DNA of 64,000 bases from Frigidibacter sp. ROC022 (GCF_024723735.1 NZ_JANQDU010000005.1:181962-245961), one strand, 5' to 3'. Numbered from the stretch's first letter, positions 9,541 to 18,066 are shown. Notes: generated by a model from the letters alone, not told the origin. Made by a program: numbers and translations.

Positions 9541-9618
9541 TCGCTCCCCATCTTTGGGTCGCAAATACTCCGGGGGGTCCGGGGGGCAGCGCCCCCCGCC
9601 CGGCCTGCGGGGGCCGGG
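9541..9618 (+). repeat. GC-rich spacer element with two hairpins before urtC
   Basis: The 134-bp urtB-urtC gap contains a G/C-tract element: stem GGGGGGC / GCCCCCC (9581-9597, loop AGC), then stem CCCGGCC / GGCCGGG (9599-9618, loop TGCGGG) ending one base before the urtC ATG. It looks like a spacer element common in Rhodobacterales genomes (recalled, not searched). The second hairpin covers the only Shine-Dalgarno-like sequence (GGGGG) of urtC. Confidence 0.6.
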
Positions 9619-9619
9619 C

Positions 9620-10843
9620 ATGAGCTTCCTGCGGAGAAACCCGTCGGTGCCGGTCTTCCTCGGCCTGCTCTTGGTCTTCACCCTGACCGTCACCCTGATG
9701 TCCGAGGCATATGGAGGCGGGCTCTCGACCTCTTTCGTCAAGACCCTGGGCAAGACGCTGTGCCTGGCACTGGTCGCGGTGGCGATGGACCTGGTCTGGG
9801 GCTATACCGGCATTCTCAGCCTGGGCCATTTCGCCTTCTTCGGGCTCGGCGGCTACATGATCGGCATGTGGCTGATGTATGCGCGGACCGAAGCCATCGT
9901 CGTCTCTTCCATGGCCAATGCCGAGATTCCCGCCACCCCGCAGGAGATCACCGATGCGGTCGGCGCGCAGATCTTCGGGGTGGTCGGCAGTTCCGACTTT
10001 CCCGCCATCTGGCTCTTTGCCGACAGCCTGGCGATGCAGTTGGTGCTGGTGGTCGCAGTGCCGGGGCTGCTGGCGCTGGTCTTCGGCTGGCTGGCCTTCC
10101 GAAGCCGGGTGACCGGGGTCTATCTGTCGATCCTGACCCAGGCGATGACGCTGGCGCTGTCGCTCTATCTGTTCCAGAACAACTCGGGCCTGCGCGGCAA
10201 CAACGGGCTGTCGGGATTGCAGAACCTGCCCGGTGCCGACGCGATCCCGCAAAGCGTGATGTCGGTTTGGTTCCTCTGGACCTCGGCCCTGGCCCTGGGG
10301 CTTGGCTACCTGCTGGCGGCCTTTGTCGTCTCGGGCAAGTTCGGCTCGGTCCTGCGCGGCATCCGTGACAACGAGGCGCGCGTGAGGTTTCTCGGATATC
10401 CCGTTGAACGATATAAGCTTTTCATCTTCACCCTGACCGCGGTCATGGCCGGGATCGCGGGCGCGCTCTACTATCCGCAGGCAGGCATCATCAACCCGGC
10501 CGAGATCGCGCCGATCGCCTCGATCTACCTGGCGGTCTGGGTCGCGATCGGCGGGCGCGGGCGGCTCTACGGCGCGGTGATCGGCGCCGGTTTCGTGTCG
10601 CTGGTCTCCACATGGTTCACCGGCGGCCGGGCGCCCGACATCGACCTCGGCTTCTACACGATCAAATGGGTCGACTGGTGGACGGTGCTGCTGGGGCTCA
10701 GCTTCGTCTGCGTCACCATCTTCGCGCCGAAGGGGATCGGCGGGCTGGTCGATCTGGCCCTGTCACGCCGGGCCCCGGACCGTCACGGCGCCGACCTGGG
10801 CCCCGATCTGGGCAGCCTGCGCGAGAAGGAGGCCGAAGAATGA
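9620..10843 (+). CDS. urtC: Urea ABC transporter permease UrtC
   Basis: A 407-residue LivM-type inner-membrane permease. The N-terminus MSFLRRNPSVPVFLG leads into the first membrane segment. Family motifs include LVWGYTGILSLGHFAFFGLG at about residues 55-74 and GVYLSILTQAMTLAL; the cytoplasmic IRDNEARVRFLGYPVERYK contacts the ATPases. The ATG at 9620 is chosen because the frame upstream is the G/C-rich spacer. The length fits UrtC, which is longer than LivM because of inserted loops. Confidence 0.95.
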   Translation: MSFLRRNPSVPVFLGLLLVFTLTVTLMSEAYGGGLSTSFVKTLGKTLCLALVAVAMDLVWGYTGILSLGHFAFFGLGGYMIGMWLMYARTEAIVVSSMANAEIPATPQEITDAVGAQIFGVVGSSDFPAIWLFADSLAMQLVLVVAVPGLLALVFGWLAFRSRVTGVYLSILTQAMTLALSLYLFQNNSGLRGNNGLSGLQNLPGADAIPQSVMSVWFLWTSALALGLGYLLAAFVVSGKFGSVLRGIRDNEARVRFLGYPVERYKLFIFTLTAVMAGIAGALYYPQAGIINPAEIAPIASIYLAVWVAIGGRGRLYGAVIGAGFVSLVSTWFTGGRAPDIDLGFYTIKWVDWWTVLLGLSFVCVTIFAPKGIGGLVDLALSRRAPDRHGADLGPDLGSLREKEAEE

Positions 10844-10913
10844 GACGCCACGATCGGCAACACCGAACAACACCTGCCGACAGGCGGCGGGCTTCCGTCG
10901 AAAGGTCTCTGCC

Positions 10914-11657
10914 ATGACCGGCGCGCTTCTCGAGGTCTCGGGTGTCTCGGTCAGCTTCGACGGCTTCCGGGCGATCAACAACCTGTCCTTCAACATCGGT
11001 CCGGCCGAGCTGCGCGCCGTCATCGGTCCGAACGGCGCCGGCAAGACCACCTTCATGGATATCGTCACCGGCAAGACCCGACCCGACGAAGGCCGGGTTC
11101 TCTGGGGCGAGAAATCCATTTCGCTGCTGCGGATGGACGAGGCCGCCATCGCCCGTGCCGGGATCGGCCGCAAGTTCCAGCGCCCCACCGTGTTCGAGGA
11201 TCAGACGGTCCGGGACAACCTGCTGATGGCGCTGAAGAAGGATCGCGGCCCGCTCGCGGTTCTGTTTCAGCGCCGCAACGCCGCGGACGAGGCCCGGGTC
11301 GAGGAGCTGGCCGGCCAGATCGGCCTGGTCTCGGAGCTGTCGCGCAAATCCGGGGAACTCAGCCACGGGCAGAAGCAATGGCTGGAAATCGGCATGCTGC
11401 TGGCGCAGGACCCACGGCTTCTGCTGGTCGACGAGCCGGCGGCGGGGATGACCCCGGAAGAACGCGAACACACCACCTCGTTGCTGGTGGAAGCCGCCAG
11501 GACCCGCGCGGTGGTCGTGGTCGAACATGACATGGAGTTCGTCCGGCGGCTGAACTGCAAGGTCACGGTGCTGCACGAAGGCGCGGTGCTGGCGGAAGGG
11601 TCGCTGGACCATGTGACCGCCAACCAAGAGGTTATCGAAGTCTATCTGGGGCGCTGA
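10914..11657 (+). CDS. urtD: Urea ABC transporter ATP-binding protein UrtD
   Basis: A 247-residue LivG-type ATPase. Walker A is GPNGAGKTT near residue 40. The signature LSHGQKQWLEIGMLL is the UrtD form, with His-Gly replacing the usual Gly-Gly. Walker B is LLLVDEP, followed by the switch His in VVVEHDMEF. It sits 70 bp after urtC and 2 bp before urtE, and forms a heterodimer with UrtE on UrtB/UrtC. Confidence 0.96.
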   Translation: MTGALLEVSGVSVSFDGFRAINNLSFNIGPAELRAVIGPNGAGKTTFMDIVTGKTRPDEGRVLWGEKSISLLRMDEAAIARAGIGRKFQRPTVFEDQTVRDNLLMALKKDRGPLAVLFQRRNAADEARVEELAGQIGLVSELSRKSGELSHGQKQWLEIGMLLAQDPRLLLVDEPAAGMTPEEREHTTSLLVEAARTRAVVVVEHDMEFVRRLNCKVTVLHEGAVLAEGSLDHVTANQEVIEVYLGR

Positions 11658-11659
11658 GA

Positions 11660-12370
11660 ATGCTGGATGTCCAAGGTCTTACGCTGCATTACGGCGGCTC
11701 GCAGATCCTTCACGGGGTCGATCTTCAGGCCCGTGCCGGAGAGGTCACCTGCGTGATGGGCACCAACGGGGTCGGCAAGACCTCGCTGCTCAAGGCGATC
11801 GCCGGGGTCCATCCGCGCTCCGGCGGGACGGTGACGCTGAACGGAGAATCCCTCGGCCGGCTCAGGGCCGACGAACTGGCCCGGCGCGGAGTCGGCCTGG
11901 TGCCGCAGGGCCGGATGATCTTTCCGCTGCTGACGGTGCGCGAGAACCTCGAGACCGGCTTTACCTGCCTGCCGCGCGGCGAACGCCGGGTGCCGGAAGA
12001 GATCTACGAGCTGTTCCCGGTGCTGAAGCAGATGCAGGACCGGCGCGGCGGCGACCTTTCGGGCGGGCAGCAGCAGCAGCTGGCCATCGGAAGGGCGCTG
12101 ATCATCCGTCCGAAACTCTTGCTGCTGGATGAGCCGACCGAGGGCATCCAGCCCAATATCATCCAACAGATCGGCCGGGTCATCACGCTGCTCCGCGACC
12201 GCGGCGACATGGCGATCGTGCTGGTCGAGCAGTTCTTCGACTTCGCCTATGAGCTGGCCGACCGGATCAGCGTGATGACCCGCGGCCGGGTCGCCTTTGC
12301 CGGGACCAAGGCCGAGACCCCGCGGGAGGTGCTGCTGAAGGCCCTGAGCTTCGAAGGCAAGGCGGCCTGA
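11660..12370 (+). CDS. urtE: Urea ABC transporter ATP-binding protein UrtE
   Basis: A 236-residue LivF-type ATPase. Walker A GTNGVGKTSLLKAI is near residue 34, the signature LSGGQQQQLAIGRAL is typical of UrtE, and Walker B is LLLLDEPTEGI. It completes the five-gene urea transporter. Two inverted repeats shortly after the stop may end the transcript. Confidence 0.96.
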   Translation: MLDVQGLTLHYGGSQILHGVDLQARAGEVTCVMGTNGVGKTSLLKAIAGVHPRSGGTVTLNGESLGRLRADELARRGVGLVPQGRMIFPLLTVRENLETGFTCLPRGERRVPEEIYELFPVLKQMQDRRGGDLSGGQQQQLAIGRALIIRPKLLLLDEPTEGIQPNIIQQIGRVITLLRDRGDMAIVLVEQFFDFAYELADRISVMTRGRVAFAGTKAETPREVLLKALSFEGKAA

Positions 12371-12385
12371 GCGCGGCGGGCGAAT

Positions 12386-12462
12386 GGTGCGTGCAAGCAC
12401 GCACCCTACCAGAGCGCCAAGGCGGGGTGCGCCCACCCGTCGGGTGCGTGCTCGCACGCACC
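12386..12462. repeat. Two copies of a perfect inverted repeat between convergent urtE and a kinase gene
   Basis: GGTGCGTGC-AA-GCACGCACC (12386-12405) and GGTGCGTGC-TC-GCACGCACC (12443-12462) have identical 9-bp arms and different 2-nt centres, 57 bp apart. The stretch between carries further partial copies (GGGGTGCGCCCACCC). They sit in the 115-bp gap between two convergent genes, the usual place for REP-like palindromes or bidirectional terminators. With 2-nt centres each would fold with only 7-8 pairs or form a cruciform. No T-runs. Confidence 0.7.
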
Positions 12463-12485
12463 ACGCCTTCCCCGTCCCATCCGCG

Positions 12486-13856
12486 CTATCGCGCCAGCAC
12501 CAGCTCCACCTTCAGCCCGCCGAGCCGTTCCGACTCGCACAGCCGCAGCGCCCCGCCGTGGCGTCGGGCGATGTCGCGGGCGATGGCCAGGCCCAGTCCG
12601 ACCCCAGGCCCGCGGTCCTGATTGCGCGCCTGGTCCAGCCGGATGAAGGGCTTGATCGCCTCGTCTCGCTGATCCGGCGGGATGCCCGGCCCGTCATCCT
12701 CAACCGTGATCCGCAGCGCCGTCTCGCCGACCCAGAGCGAGACCTCGGCCCGCCCGGCATAGCGCAGCGCGTTGCCGATCAGGTTGTCCAGCGCCCGCCG
12801 CACCGCCGCCGGGCGCAGATGGACCAGCAGCGGCTCGGTCGGGGCTCCCTGCCCTGCATCCGCGGCATCGGGTGTGTCGGGCGAGGGTCCGACCGCCACG
12901 AACTTCACCTTGCCGCCGCCCCGCACCGCATCCTCGACCGCCTGGCGCACCAGCGCCCCGACATCGACCTCGGCCGCATCGTCCAGCGCATCGCCGCGGG
13001 CGAAGTCCAGGAATGCGTCGAGCAGCCGCTCCATATCCGCCACGTCACGCTGCAGGGCCTCGGTCTCGGGGCCCGGTTCCAGCATCGAGAGTTCCAGCTT
13101 GAGCCGGGTCAGCGGTGTCCGCAGGTCATGGCTGACCCCCGACAGCATCAGGGTGCGCTGCTCGATCTGCCGCTCGATCCGGGCGCGCATGTCGAGAAAG
13201 GCGGTGCCCGCCAGCCGCATCTCGGTGGCGCCGGAGGGTTTGTAGGGCACGACCCGGCCCTTGCCGAAGGCATCCGCCGCCTCGGCCAGCCGCTTCACCG
13301 GGCGCAGCTGGTTGCGCAGGAAGATATAGGCGATCAGCGTCATGAGCGCCGAGGCAAAGACCATCAGAACCAGCAGCTGATGCGGGTTCGAGGCCGAGAC
13401 CCGGCGCCGCGGCGCGGTGATCTGCATCGGCCCCTGTTTCGTGGCCACCACGATCCGCACTTCCTTGCTGTCGCTCAGCAGGTCCACCGCCTCGACCCCC
13501 GGCACCCGGGCCCGCAACTCGCGCGCCACAATCCGCCCCGAGAGGTCCCAGAACGCCCTGTGGTCGCCGGTCTCGGCCGCGGTCGGCAGGGTGACGTCCA
13601 GCGCCAGGGGCCCGACCAGCCGCGCCACCTCGGCCTGCCCGGCGGCCAGATTAGGCGCCACATCGACCCGGCCCACCAGATAGGACAGCTCCAGCGCCAG
13701 GGTCTCGGTCATCTGCCGGGTGATGCCCTCGTAGTGGCGCTGGATGAAGACCACCGAGACCACCAGCTGGATCGTCACCACCGGCACCAGAAGGATCATC
13801 GCCGCCCGGCCATAGAGCGAGCGCGGCGTAAAGCGTTTGAGCCAAGCGAAGAACAT
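12486..13856 (-). CDS. EnvZ-like sensor histidine kinase
   Basis: Inner-membrane two-component sensor, 456 residues. The first membrane segment (ILLVPVVTIQLVVSVVFI) lies near residues 21-38, then a periplasmic domain of about 110 residues. The second segment (LVLMVFASALMTLIAYIFL) is followed by HAMP. The H box SGVSHDLRTPLTRLKLEL carries the phospho-accepting His; the ATPase domain has N box DNLIGNALRYAG, DDGPGIP and GVGLGLAIARD. I chose the ATG at 13856 because the upstream frame is antisense to the hydrolase gene. No response-regulator gene lies within the window beside it. Confidence 0.9.
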   Translation of the reverse strand: MFFAWLKRFTPRSLYGRAAMILLVPVVTIQLVVSVVFIQRHYEGITRQMTETLALELSYLVGRVDVAPNLAAGQAEVARLVGPLALDVTLPTAAETGDHRAFWDLSGRIVARELRARVPGVEAVDLLSDSKEVRIVVATKQGPMQITAPRRRVSASNPHQLLVLMVFASALMTLIAYIFLRNQLRPVKRLAEAADAFGKGRVVPYKPSGATEMRLAGTAFLDMRARIERQIEQRTLMLSGVSHDLRTPLTRLKLELSMLEPGPETEALQRDVADMERLLDAFLDFARGDALDDAAEVDVGALVRQAVEDAVRGGGKVKFVAVGPSPDTPDAADAGQGAPTEPLLVHLRPAAVRRALDNLIGNALRYAGRAEVSLWVGETALRITVEDDGPGIPPDQRDEAIKPFIRLDQARNQDRGPGVGLGLAIARDIARRHGGALRLCESERLGGLKVELVLAR

Positions 13857-13902
13857 CCCTATGCATAGCCCGCGACGGCGGCTGGCGGAAGGTGGGCAGG
13901 CG

Positions 13903-14787
13903 ATGGCAGGCAAGGCGCGACTCCTCGAACCCGGCGTGCGGCTGATCCTGGCGCCGAATCCCTCGCCGATGACCCATCGCGGCACCAACAGCTATCTGAT
14001 CGGCGACCCTTCGGGCCCGCAGGTGGTGATCGACCCCGGCCCCGACGATCCGGGCCACATGGAAGCGATTCTTGCGGCGGCGCCGGGCGGGATCACACAT
14101 ATCCTCGTCACCCACGCCCATGTCGACCACACCGCGCTGGTCCCGGCGCTGAAGGCGGCAACCGGGGCCGAAGTGCTGGGCTTCGGGCCAGCGGGCGCGG
14201 GCCGGTCGGCGCGGATGCAGGCGCTGGCGGCGGCCGGGCTGGCGGGCGGCGGCGAAGGCGTGGATGCCGGCCACGCGCCGGACCGGCGGCTGGGCGATGG
14301 CGACTGGATCGAGGGGCCGGGCTGGCGGATGCAGGCGCTGCACACGCCGGGCCATTTCGCCGGGCATCTGGCGTTCCGGCTGGGCGACCGGTTGTTTTCC
14401 GGCGATCTGGCCATGGGCTGGGCCTCGACCCTGATCTCGCCACCCGACGGCGATCTGGCGGCCTTCATGGCCTCGATCGAACGTTTGCGGGGGCTGGACC
14501 TGGCCCGGCTCTACCCCGGCCATGGCGACCCGGTGGACGCCCCCGCGGAGCGGCTCGACTGGCTGCATGCCCACCGGACGGCCCGCAGCGCGGCGCTGTT
14601 GGCGGCGCTCGGCCCCGAGCCGCGCGGCATCCCCGAGCTGACCCGCACCCTCTACGCCGACACGCCACCGGCCCTGATCCCCGCCGCCGAACGCAATGTC
14701 TTCGCGCATCTGATTGATCTGGTTGACAGAAACCAGGCCGCCGCGACCCCCGACCTGAGCCCGGACGCAGGCTTCACCCGCAGGTAA
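13903..14787 (+). CDS. MBL-fold metallo-hydrolase, LACTB2-like
   Basis: A 294-residue metallo-beta-lactamase-fold hydrolase. The zinc motif THAHVDHTALV is near residue 70; PGHFAGHL, FSGDLAMG and the later YPGHGDPV supply the other ligands. The N-terminal THRGTNSYLIG and the C-terminal helical extension resemble LACTB2 or glyoxalase II-like proteins. The ATG at 13903 follows GGTGGGCAGG. It is divergent from the histidine kinase with only 46 bp between starts, so the promoters overlap. Substrate unknown. Confidence 0.88.
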   Translation: MAGKARLLEPGVRLILAPNPSPMTHRGTNSYLIGDPSGPQVVIDPGPDDPGHMEAILAAAPGGITHILVTHAHVDHTALVPALKAATGAEVLGFGPAGAGRSARMQALAAAGLAGGGEGVDAGHAPDRRLGDGDWIEGPGWRMQALHTPGHFAGHLAFRLGDRLFSGDLAMGWASTLISPPDGDLAAFMASIERLRGLDLARLYPGHGDPVDAPAERLDWLHAHRTARSAALLAALGPEPRGIPELTRTLYADTPPALIPAAERNVFAHLIDLVDRNQAAATPDLSPDAGFTRR

Positions 14788-14847
14788 AAAACACGATCTT
14801 TCCCTCTGGACGCTGCAATTTCCCCTTGCTATACGCACCCCCGGTGT

Positions 14848-14922
14848 TCCGGCGTAGCTCAGCGGTAGAGCAGTTGACTGTTAATCAATTGGTCGTAGGT
14901 TCGATCCCTACCGCCGGAGCCA
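14848..14922 (+). tRNA. tRNA-Asn (anticodon GUU)
   Basis: Full cloverleaf: acceptor TCCGGCG (14848-14854) pairs with CGCCGGA (14912-14918). The D arm is GCTC/GAGC, the anticodon stem GTTGA/TCAAT encloses loop CTGTTAA with anticodon GTT at 14880-14882, and the T arm GTAGG/CCTAC encloses TTCGATC. The discriminator G is followed by an encoded CCA. tRNA genes are common integration sites and accessory genes begin directly after this one, but I found no copy of the tRNA 3' end elsewhere in the window. Confidence 0.97.
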
Positions 14923-14950
14923 AAACTTCTTAGGATTACAAGACTATAGG

Positions 14951-14974
14951 AGCCGCTTCGTAGGACGGCTTTTG
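14951..14974 (+). terminator. Rho-independent terminator after tRNA-Asn
   Basis: AGCCG (14951-14955) pairs with CGGCT (14966-14970) around a 10-nt loop, followed directly by TTTT. It begins 29 bp downstream of the tRNA CCA end, as expected for a tRNA transcript terminator. Confidence 0.65.
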
Positions 14975-15076
14975 TCGATTTTGCGCGTCGATGCGACAGC
15001 AACGTGACATTGGGGAGTTTCGGCGTCGAAGCGCCACTGACTGGGTCGACCTCCGCTCGGATGGTAGAAAAGCACC

Positions 15077-16042
15077 ATGTTACGCAGGTTTAGGAACACC
15101 AGCGAGAATCGCATTCAGCAGCAAATCCGCGCGGTGATCAGGCGTCACGGCGCTGAACTGCACGAAAAGGTGCGCGTAGCTGACATCGTAGACATCGACA
15201 AACTCGACCGACGAGAACTAGGCACCTACGCATTGCAGGCCCATTTCGACTTCGTGCTGACCGATTATGACCAACGCCCCGTTGTCGCCATTGAGTTCGA
15301 TGGGCCTGGGCACAATCCGTCTAACGACACGAGGAAGAATTCAATCTGCCAACAGGCCGACCTACCGTTGTTCCGCATCTATGGCTTTCAGGAGGTGCGC
15401 GAGATCAACGCCATGACACTGACGCGTTACCTGGTCGAACTGGTGTTTCACGCCCGCGTGTACCAGCAGATGAAAGCCGACGGGGATCTCGACCCAACCG
15501 AACCGTTCATGCTCAGTGCATTCATCAAGGAAGACGCAAAGAGTATCTTCGACAGCGAGTTCGATTTCGTCGCGAACGCTAACGGCAAACTGACACGCGC
15601 ACTGAAACAATACGGGCTGGCCGACGACCCACTACCCCACCTGAGTATCAACCGACTGATCGTGCGGTCACCAGACGACGACCTACGCGCCTTCGTCTCA
15701 ATCAACTCATCGAAGGGTCCGATCATGGGCACGGCGAGCGTGCGCATCAGCCTGCCATCCCCCGGTTTCCTAGCGGAGATCGGGAGCGTGCCGATGGAGA
15801 TCGCGCAATTCGCCGACGGGATGGCTTGCGATGATCTCTACGAGAACATCCGCCTCGTCGGCACTGGCGCGGGCCACGTGGTGACATCGACGGACGAACT
15901 GCTCGTTGAAATCACAGCACTTGGTCGGCGAGGCTACACACTCGCATTCGGTAGCGGCGGTAGTCGCTCTCAAGCCGACCTGATGGCCGCGTTCACCGCG
16001 GAAAGAGGCCCCAGCCAACCCGGACATCCGCCTCAGCCATAG
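15077..16042 (+). CDS. DUF2726-like predicted nuclease
   Basis: A 321-residue protein. The N-terminal half resembles DUF2726, a PD-(D/E)XK-fold domain: FDFVLTDYDQRPVVAIEFDG near residues 79-98 supplies the Asp and Glu, and ICQQADLPLFRI follows, preceded by conserved N-x-x-R-K residues. The C-terminal half is not recognised. No signal peptide or membrane segment. It lies alone downstream of tRNA-Asn, its base use is less GC-rich than the flanks, and its stop overlaps the tail of the convergent TetR gene by 10 bp. A role in nucleic-acid processing or defence is inferred from the fold only. Confidence 0.65.
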   Translation: MLRRFRNTSENRIQQQIRAVIRRHGAELHEKVRVADIVDIDKLDRRELGTYALQAHFDFVLTDYDQRPVVAIEFDGPGHNPSNDTRKNSICQQADLPLFRIYGFQEVREINAMTLTRYLVELVFHARVYQQMKADGDLDPTEPFMLSAFIKEDAKSIFDSEFDFVANANGKLTRALKQYGLADDPLPHLSINRLIVRSPDDDLRAFVSINSSKGPIMGTASVRISLPSPGFLAEIGSVPMEIAQFADGMACDDLYENIRLVGTGAGHVVTSTDELLVEITALGRRGYTLAFGSGGSRSQADLMAAFTAERGPSQPGHPPQP

Positions 16043-16665
16043 CGGGCGAGGAACATCTTCACCGCCTCGTCGATCGCGACCTCGGTGGTGACGAGTTCGC
16101 TCGTCGCCGGGCCGATGGCCATAACATAGGGCCAGAAGACGCATTCGAGGATCAGGCCGAAGAACTGGTGCGCGGCCAGCAGCGGATCGTCGCAGCGCAG
16201 CGCACCGGCCTGCGTGTAGGCGCGAAGGGTATTGGCAAACCCATGGACCAGCGGGCCTTTGCCAACCTCGTAGAACTCGCGCCCGATCCAGGCGGTCCGG
16301 CGCGATTCCGCAATCACGAGTCGCGTGAAATCGACCTGCTCGGCGCCCTCGACAAAGGCCATCATCCGCTCCGCGAACCCGCGCAGCATTTCCTCTGCGC
16401 CGATGGCCAGGACCGGAGCGTCCATGCCTTCCTCGCGCCCCGCGCGAAGCCGCTGCCAATGGTCGTTCAGCATGGCCCGGAAGATCGCCTCCTTGCTGCC
16501 GAAGTTGTTGTAGAGCGTCTGGCGCGAGACGCTCGCCTTCTTGGCGATGGCCTCGAGATTGACCCCGTCGTAGCCGCGCTTGAGGAACAGCTTTCGCGCC
16601 GAGAGGATGATCGCGTCGGTCTATCCCCTGCCCGTGCGGGTTGCGCCGCCTGTGCTCGTGCCCAC
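16033..16665 (-). pseudogene. TetR-family regulator with an in-frame TAG after the N-terminal leader
   Basis: Reading from a GTG at 16665 gives a 14-residue leader (VGTSTGGATRTGRG), then TAG at 16623-16621. The frame continues as an intact TetR protein: TDAIILSARKLFLKRG, the helix-turn-helix IAKKASVSRQTLYNNFGSKE, and a C-terminal ligand domain to the stop at 16033. CAG to TAG (Gln) is the simplest lesion. No later start precedes the DNA-binding domain (next ATG is at 16473), so no functional repressor is expected without readthrough. It was probably the regulator of the decayed operon transcribed away from it. Confidence 0.8.
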
Positions 16666-16857
16666 CTCACCCTCTCTCTATTAGGCATGACTGTCCAGAA
16701 TAGTAGCGGCCACATGAGCCACAGGTAACAAGGTATCTTTCACGTTTAGTCAGATACTTAGGTGGATTCCTTTATCAATTCTACAATTTCGACTTTACAG
16801 CCCAGTCCATTTTCTACGTCGTCTTGAAAAGAGCGATTCCAACGGGAGAACCAAAAG

Positions 16858-16980
16858 ATGACCTTGACCAGACGTGCGTTTCTGAATTCCTCTGCCGCAA
16901 TTGTCGGCACCGACGCCCTGACCGACCTTGTCCCGCGCCGCGCGCTGGCCGGAGACGCCGCGGCCAGGTGCCGAAGCTGA
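16858..16980 (+). pseudogene. N-terminal fragment of a Tat-exported (ABC-type) binding protein
   Basis: GGGAGA precedes an ATG opening MTLTRRAFLNSSAAIVG, a twin-arginine signal peptide (RRAFL) of the kind seen on oligopeptide binding proteins. After about 37 codons the frame runs into unrelated coding sequence and stops at 16980. The rest of the gene has been lost at a deletion junction near 16960-16970, where the sequence becomes the tail of a transporter ATPase. Confidence 0.7.
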
Positions 16981-17112
16981 GCGAACCGGTCAACGGCTGC
17001 ATCTTCGCCACGCGCTGCGACCGTGCCAGTGCGGCCTGCCGTACCGCTACCCCGCAATCGCCGCCTGCCATTATTCCGAAGACAACGCCAAAGAGGCCCT
17101 GAGCCATGCCTG
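16963..17112 (+). pseudogene. C-terminal fragment of an oligopeptide ABC transporter ATPase (OppD/DppF type)
   Basis: In another frame the sequence reads GQVPKLSEPVNGCIFATRCD then RASAACR, the zinc-cluster-like C-terminal tail of OppD/OppF/DppD ATPases. A frameshift near 17045 is needed to continue into AIAACHYSEDNAKEALSHA and the TGA at 17110-17112. That stop overlaps the ATG of the next gene, as in an intact operon. The permeases and most of the ATPase are missing, so an internal deletion joined the first and last genes of a peptide importer. Confidence 0.7.
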
Positions 17113-17998
17113 ACATCGCCAATCCCCTCCCATCGGGCCATCGGGTCGGCGCGCTGAAGATTACCCGCATCCCCGAGACCGAGATGGATGGCTTCTCTCT
17201 GGCCAGACTGTTTCCCGACCTCGCGGAGCATGCCGGCAGCCCGAGCTAATCCCCGAGCACATGCTAACCCCCGCAGGCGACGTCCGCCTTGCCTCGTACT
17301 CCTTGGTTGGTCGAGGCCCCCTGCGGCAAGATGCTGATCGACACTGGGATCGGCAACGCAAAGCAGCGCCCGCTGTCCCCACCGTTCAATGACCATGACA
17401 ACGGCTTCCTGGGTCGGCTCGCGGCGGCGGGTGTCCAACCGGACCAGGTCGGTTTTATCCTGCTGACCCACCTGCATGTCGATCACGTTGGCTGGAACAC
17501 CATTCAGAGCGACGGCGTCTGGCGGCAGACCTTCCCGAATGCACGCTATCTCTTCTCGCGCACCGAATACCGTTTCTTCGCCGATCCTGCGAACCTCTCT
17601 CCGCGCCATCGCAACAGCTTCCTCGCCCGGCAGGACAGCGTCGATCCGGTGGTCGCGAACGGACAGGCAGAGATGATCGAGGTGGATGGCAGCGAGGTGC
17701 TGCCGGGCATCCGCTTCCTCCCCCCGGTCACAGCCCGTTCCACGCCACGATCCTGATCTCTTCCGAGGGCGAGACCGCGCTCTTTGCCGGCGACGCGCTG
17801 CACCATGTCGCGCAGGTCCATCGGCCGGAGGTGAACTCGATCTTCGACGCCGACCCGGAAGCCGCCCGCGCCGCCCGCGCCAAGGTTCTGACAATCGCCA
17901 GCCGCGACGGCACGCGCCTCTTCGGTGCCCATGTCTCGGGCTCTTCGGTCCTACGCATCAGACGCCGCGACGACGGCTATTCCTGGCAGGAGGGCTGA
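17106..17998 (+). pseudogene. MBL-fold hydrolase (AttM/AiiA-like), three frameshifts
   Basis: Starts MPDIANPLPSGHRVGALKIT and proceeds to LARLFPDLAEHAG. A frameshift near 17240 leads to PELIPEHMLTPAGDVRLASY; another near 17308 leads to WLVEAPCGKMLIDTGIGNAK and the zinc motif LTHLHVDHVGWN. A third near 17725, in a C-run, leads to PGHSPFHATILISSEGETAL and FAGDALHH. All domain parts are present in order but in different frames, so no full protein is made. Family resemblance is to lactonase-like MBL hydrolases. Confidence 0.8.
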
Positions 17999-18066
17999 CG
18001 GCCACTCCCAAGGAAATACTCACGAAACCCGAGCGAGCGCGTCTCGCCACATGGAAGGCATCCCCG

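Noticed and set aside
7386..9551. Very long open frame on the minus strand opposite urtB
   Set aside because: It is antisense to a clear urea permease, has low-complexity composition rich in Gly, Asp, Arg and His, and no domain. High GC content creates such frames.
8219..9619. Long in-frame extension upstream of urtC
   Set aside because: It runs through urtB in another frame and the GC-rich spacer; UrtC homology begins at 9620.
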